From contig NZ_LMPU01000001.1 in NCBI RefSeq assembly GCF_001423945.1, positions 1,299,971-1,363,970 on the forward strand: a stretch of DNA of 64,000 nt, in the 5' to 3' direction. The notes below the pieces were generated by a model. That model had not been told where the DNA came from. It ran no database searches and worked only from the letters and a program-made list of their open reading frames with translations. The position numbers and the translations under genes were made by a program. This document shows, in pieces, positions 62,594-64,000 of this stretch (positions are counted from its first letter, which is position 1; each line of letters opens with the position of its first letter). Source of the DNA: Pedobacter sp. Leaf194 (GTDB taxonomy: Bacteria; Bacteroidota; Bacteroidia; Sphingobacteriales; Sphingobacteriaceae).

Positions 62594-64000
62594 ATGAAGA
62601 AAATTCTGCTTATATCCCTATTGTTATTTTCCAAAACTATCTTTTGCCAGGTTAATGATTCATTTTCTGACGGCAATTTCTCTCAAAATCCCCTCTGGAA
62701 CGGTGATGTAAGTTACTTTCAGGTTAATCCTCAAAAGCAATTGCAATCGCAAGGGCAACAGCTTGCCTCGCAAACCATTTCGCTTTCCACGGCAAATCAG
62801 TTAAGTTTAAACGCAAGCTGGACCTTTTTAGTGCGGTTAAATTTTAACCCGAGCACAACTAATTTTGTACGGATTTACCTCAGTGCCGACAAAGAAAACC
62901 TGAAGGGCAGCTTAAATGGTTATTTTATTCAGATAGGGGAGACTGGAGCGGCCGATGCCTGCCACCTGTACAAGCAAACGGGAACTTCTACCGTACGTAT
63001 CCTCACAGGAAATCAAAAAACCAGGGCGAGTGCTGCTCTTTTTTTAGCAAGGATAAAAGTGACCAGAGACGCGTTTGGTAAATGGGATTTATTTACCGAC
63101 ATAACCGGTGGCAATAACTTCACCCTCGAGAAAAGCGTGGTCGACAAAAGTTTCGTAACATCCAGTTTCTCAGGTCTCGTTTGCAGATATGCCACCGCAT
63201 CAAGATACAACCAGTTCATATTTGACGATTTTAGCATCGATGATTTAACTGAGAATACAACACCGCCAACAATTAAAAGCGTATCTGTTGTTGATGGCTT
63301 CAATCTGGATATTACTTTCTCCAAACCTGTCGATTTAAGTTCGGCCAGCGCTGCAAATAACTATAACTTATCTGGTGGTTACGGTGCTCCAACAAGTGCT
63401 AGTTCTACTGCATTAGCCAATGTTTACAGGTTAACTTTCCCGAAAGAATTAATTTCTGGGAACTATACGTTGGGCGTTAATAATGTAAAAGATGTAACCG
63501 GTAATGGGATTGCCGCGAATAGTTTAATCAATTTTGTTCACATTAAAACTTACACGCCAAAATATGGCGATTTAGTTATTAACGAAATATTTGCCAATCC
63601 CTCGGGAAGCCCTTCCTTGCCACAGAAAGAATTTGTAGAAATCTGGAATACTACAAGTGAATACATTTTGACAGCAGGGTGGAAATACGCCGACCAAACC
63701 TCAACCTACACGTTTCTTCGCGACACGATTAAGCCAAATCAACACTTTATTCTTACCACACAAGCCGATGAATTGCTATTTAAACCCTATGGGAAAACCA
63801 TTGGAATTTCGCCATGGCCGAGTTTAAATAATGACAAAGATATGCTTACTTTAACTGACAACACGGGTAATCTTATTGATAAAGTTGCTTACTACGATAC
63901 CTGGTATAAAGATGAGCAAAAGAAAAAAGGCGGCTATAGCTTAGAGCTAGTCGACCCGAAAAATGTTTGTGGTGGCACGCAAAACTGGTCGGCCTCAAAT
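62594..64000 (+). CDS. Exported lamin-tail-domain protein (3' end outside window)
   Basis: 469 codons are visible and the frame stays open to the last base. It starts at ATG with a signal peptide (MKKILLISLLLFSKTIFCQ). A lectin/LamG-like N-terminal region follows (DSFSDGNFSQNPLWNGDVSY; about 20-215). An SbsA-type Ig-like domain comes next (TPPTIKSVSVVDGFNLDITF; about 220-315). A lamin tail domain begins near 330 (YGDLVINEIFANPSG, EFVEIWN) and includes GYSLELVDPKNVCGG. The combination is typical of large secreted Bacteroidota surface or nuclease-associated proteins, often with a type IX secretion tail that would lie outside the window. The function is unknown. Confidence 0.88.
   Translation, partial: MKKILLISLLLFSKTIFCQVNDSFSDGNFSQNPLWNGDVSYFQVNPQKQLQSQGQQLASQTISLSTANQLSLNASWTFLVRLNFNPSTTNFVRIYLSADKENLKGSLNGYFIQIGETGAADACHLYKQTGTSTVRILTGNQKTRASAALFLARIKVTRDAFGKWDLFTDITGGNNFTLEKSVVDKSFVTSSFSGLVCRYATASRYNQFIFDDFSIDDLTENTTPPTIKSVSVVDGFNLDITFSKPVDLSSASAANNYNLSGGYGAPTSASSTALANVYRLTFPKELISGNYTLGVNNVKDVTGNGIAANSLINFVHIKTYTPKYGDLVINEIFANPSGSPSLPQKEFVEIWNTTSEYILTAGWKYADQTSTYTFLRDTIKPNQHFILTTQADELLFKPYGKTIGISPWPSLNNDKDMLTLTDNTGNLIDKVAYYDTWYKDEQKKKGGYSLELVDPKNVCGGTQNWSASN

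Overview
The window is chromosomal DNA of an A+T-rich Bacteroidota, most likely Sphingobacteriaceae (Pedobacter-like). The evidence is a SusC/SusD pair, the parB-DUF5683-dapB-lepB gene order, DUF4293, eukaryote-like class Ia NrdA/NrdB, bacillithiol enzyme BshC, several TAnnTTTG promoter boxes, and few Shine-Dalgarno sequences. Genes are densely packed on both strands. I see no rRNA, tRNA, CRISPR array, insertion sequence or prophage.

Layout. 1-4.8 kb: end of parB, a DUF5683 membrane protein, dapB and two tandem signal peptidases. 4.9-22 kb: an accessory locus on the plus strand. It holds a ROK regulator, a SusC/SusD pair with a perfect terminator, then a compact run of redoxin, cytochrome c/copper monooxygenase fusion, ASPIC/FG-GAP protein, vanadium-haloperoxidase-type PAP2 enzyme, GH29 fucosidase and PA14-bearing GH3 glycosidase. 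22-29.7 kb (minus): Ldh-type oxidoreductase, BshC, a second GH29 enzyme with a duplicated C-terminal module, a DEAD-box helicase with an RGG-like tail, and DUF4293. 29.8-36.7 kb (plus): truA, an MsbA-like ABC exporter, an exported isoaspartyl peptidase/cyanophycinase pair with a dicarboxylate symporter, and rlmF. 36.8-50.3 kb: cupin, sucD, msrB, RlpA-like protein, nrdB/nrdA, a CWC zinc protein, flotillin, the agmatine-to-putrescine pair and fabG. 50.5-64 kb: L,D-transpeptidase-like protein, a VWA-like membrane protein, TRIC channel, FtsB/DivIC-like protein, enolase, esterase, MscS channel, PBP4, asd, and a lamin-tail-domain protein that runs off the window.

The best candidate for an undescribed system is the 4.9-22 kb locus. 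It joins glycan import and glycoside hydrolysis to two exported redox enzymes whose metal ligands are all present: six PHM-type copper ligands plus a c-type heme site, and the complete vanadate pocket. A second coherent unit is the exported cyanophycinase/isoaspartyl peptidase/DctA operon, which looks made for scavenging beta-aspartyl peptides outside the cytoplasm.

The intergenic DNA carries several repeat families: a roughly 100-bp element with conserved ends and a replaceable central hairpin (three copies), heptad-periodic CTTTNNN tracts, a REP-like nested inverted repeat, and GGTTCATT-type repeats around the end of nrdA. Family names and functions below rest on motifs read by eye. No database search was run.
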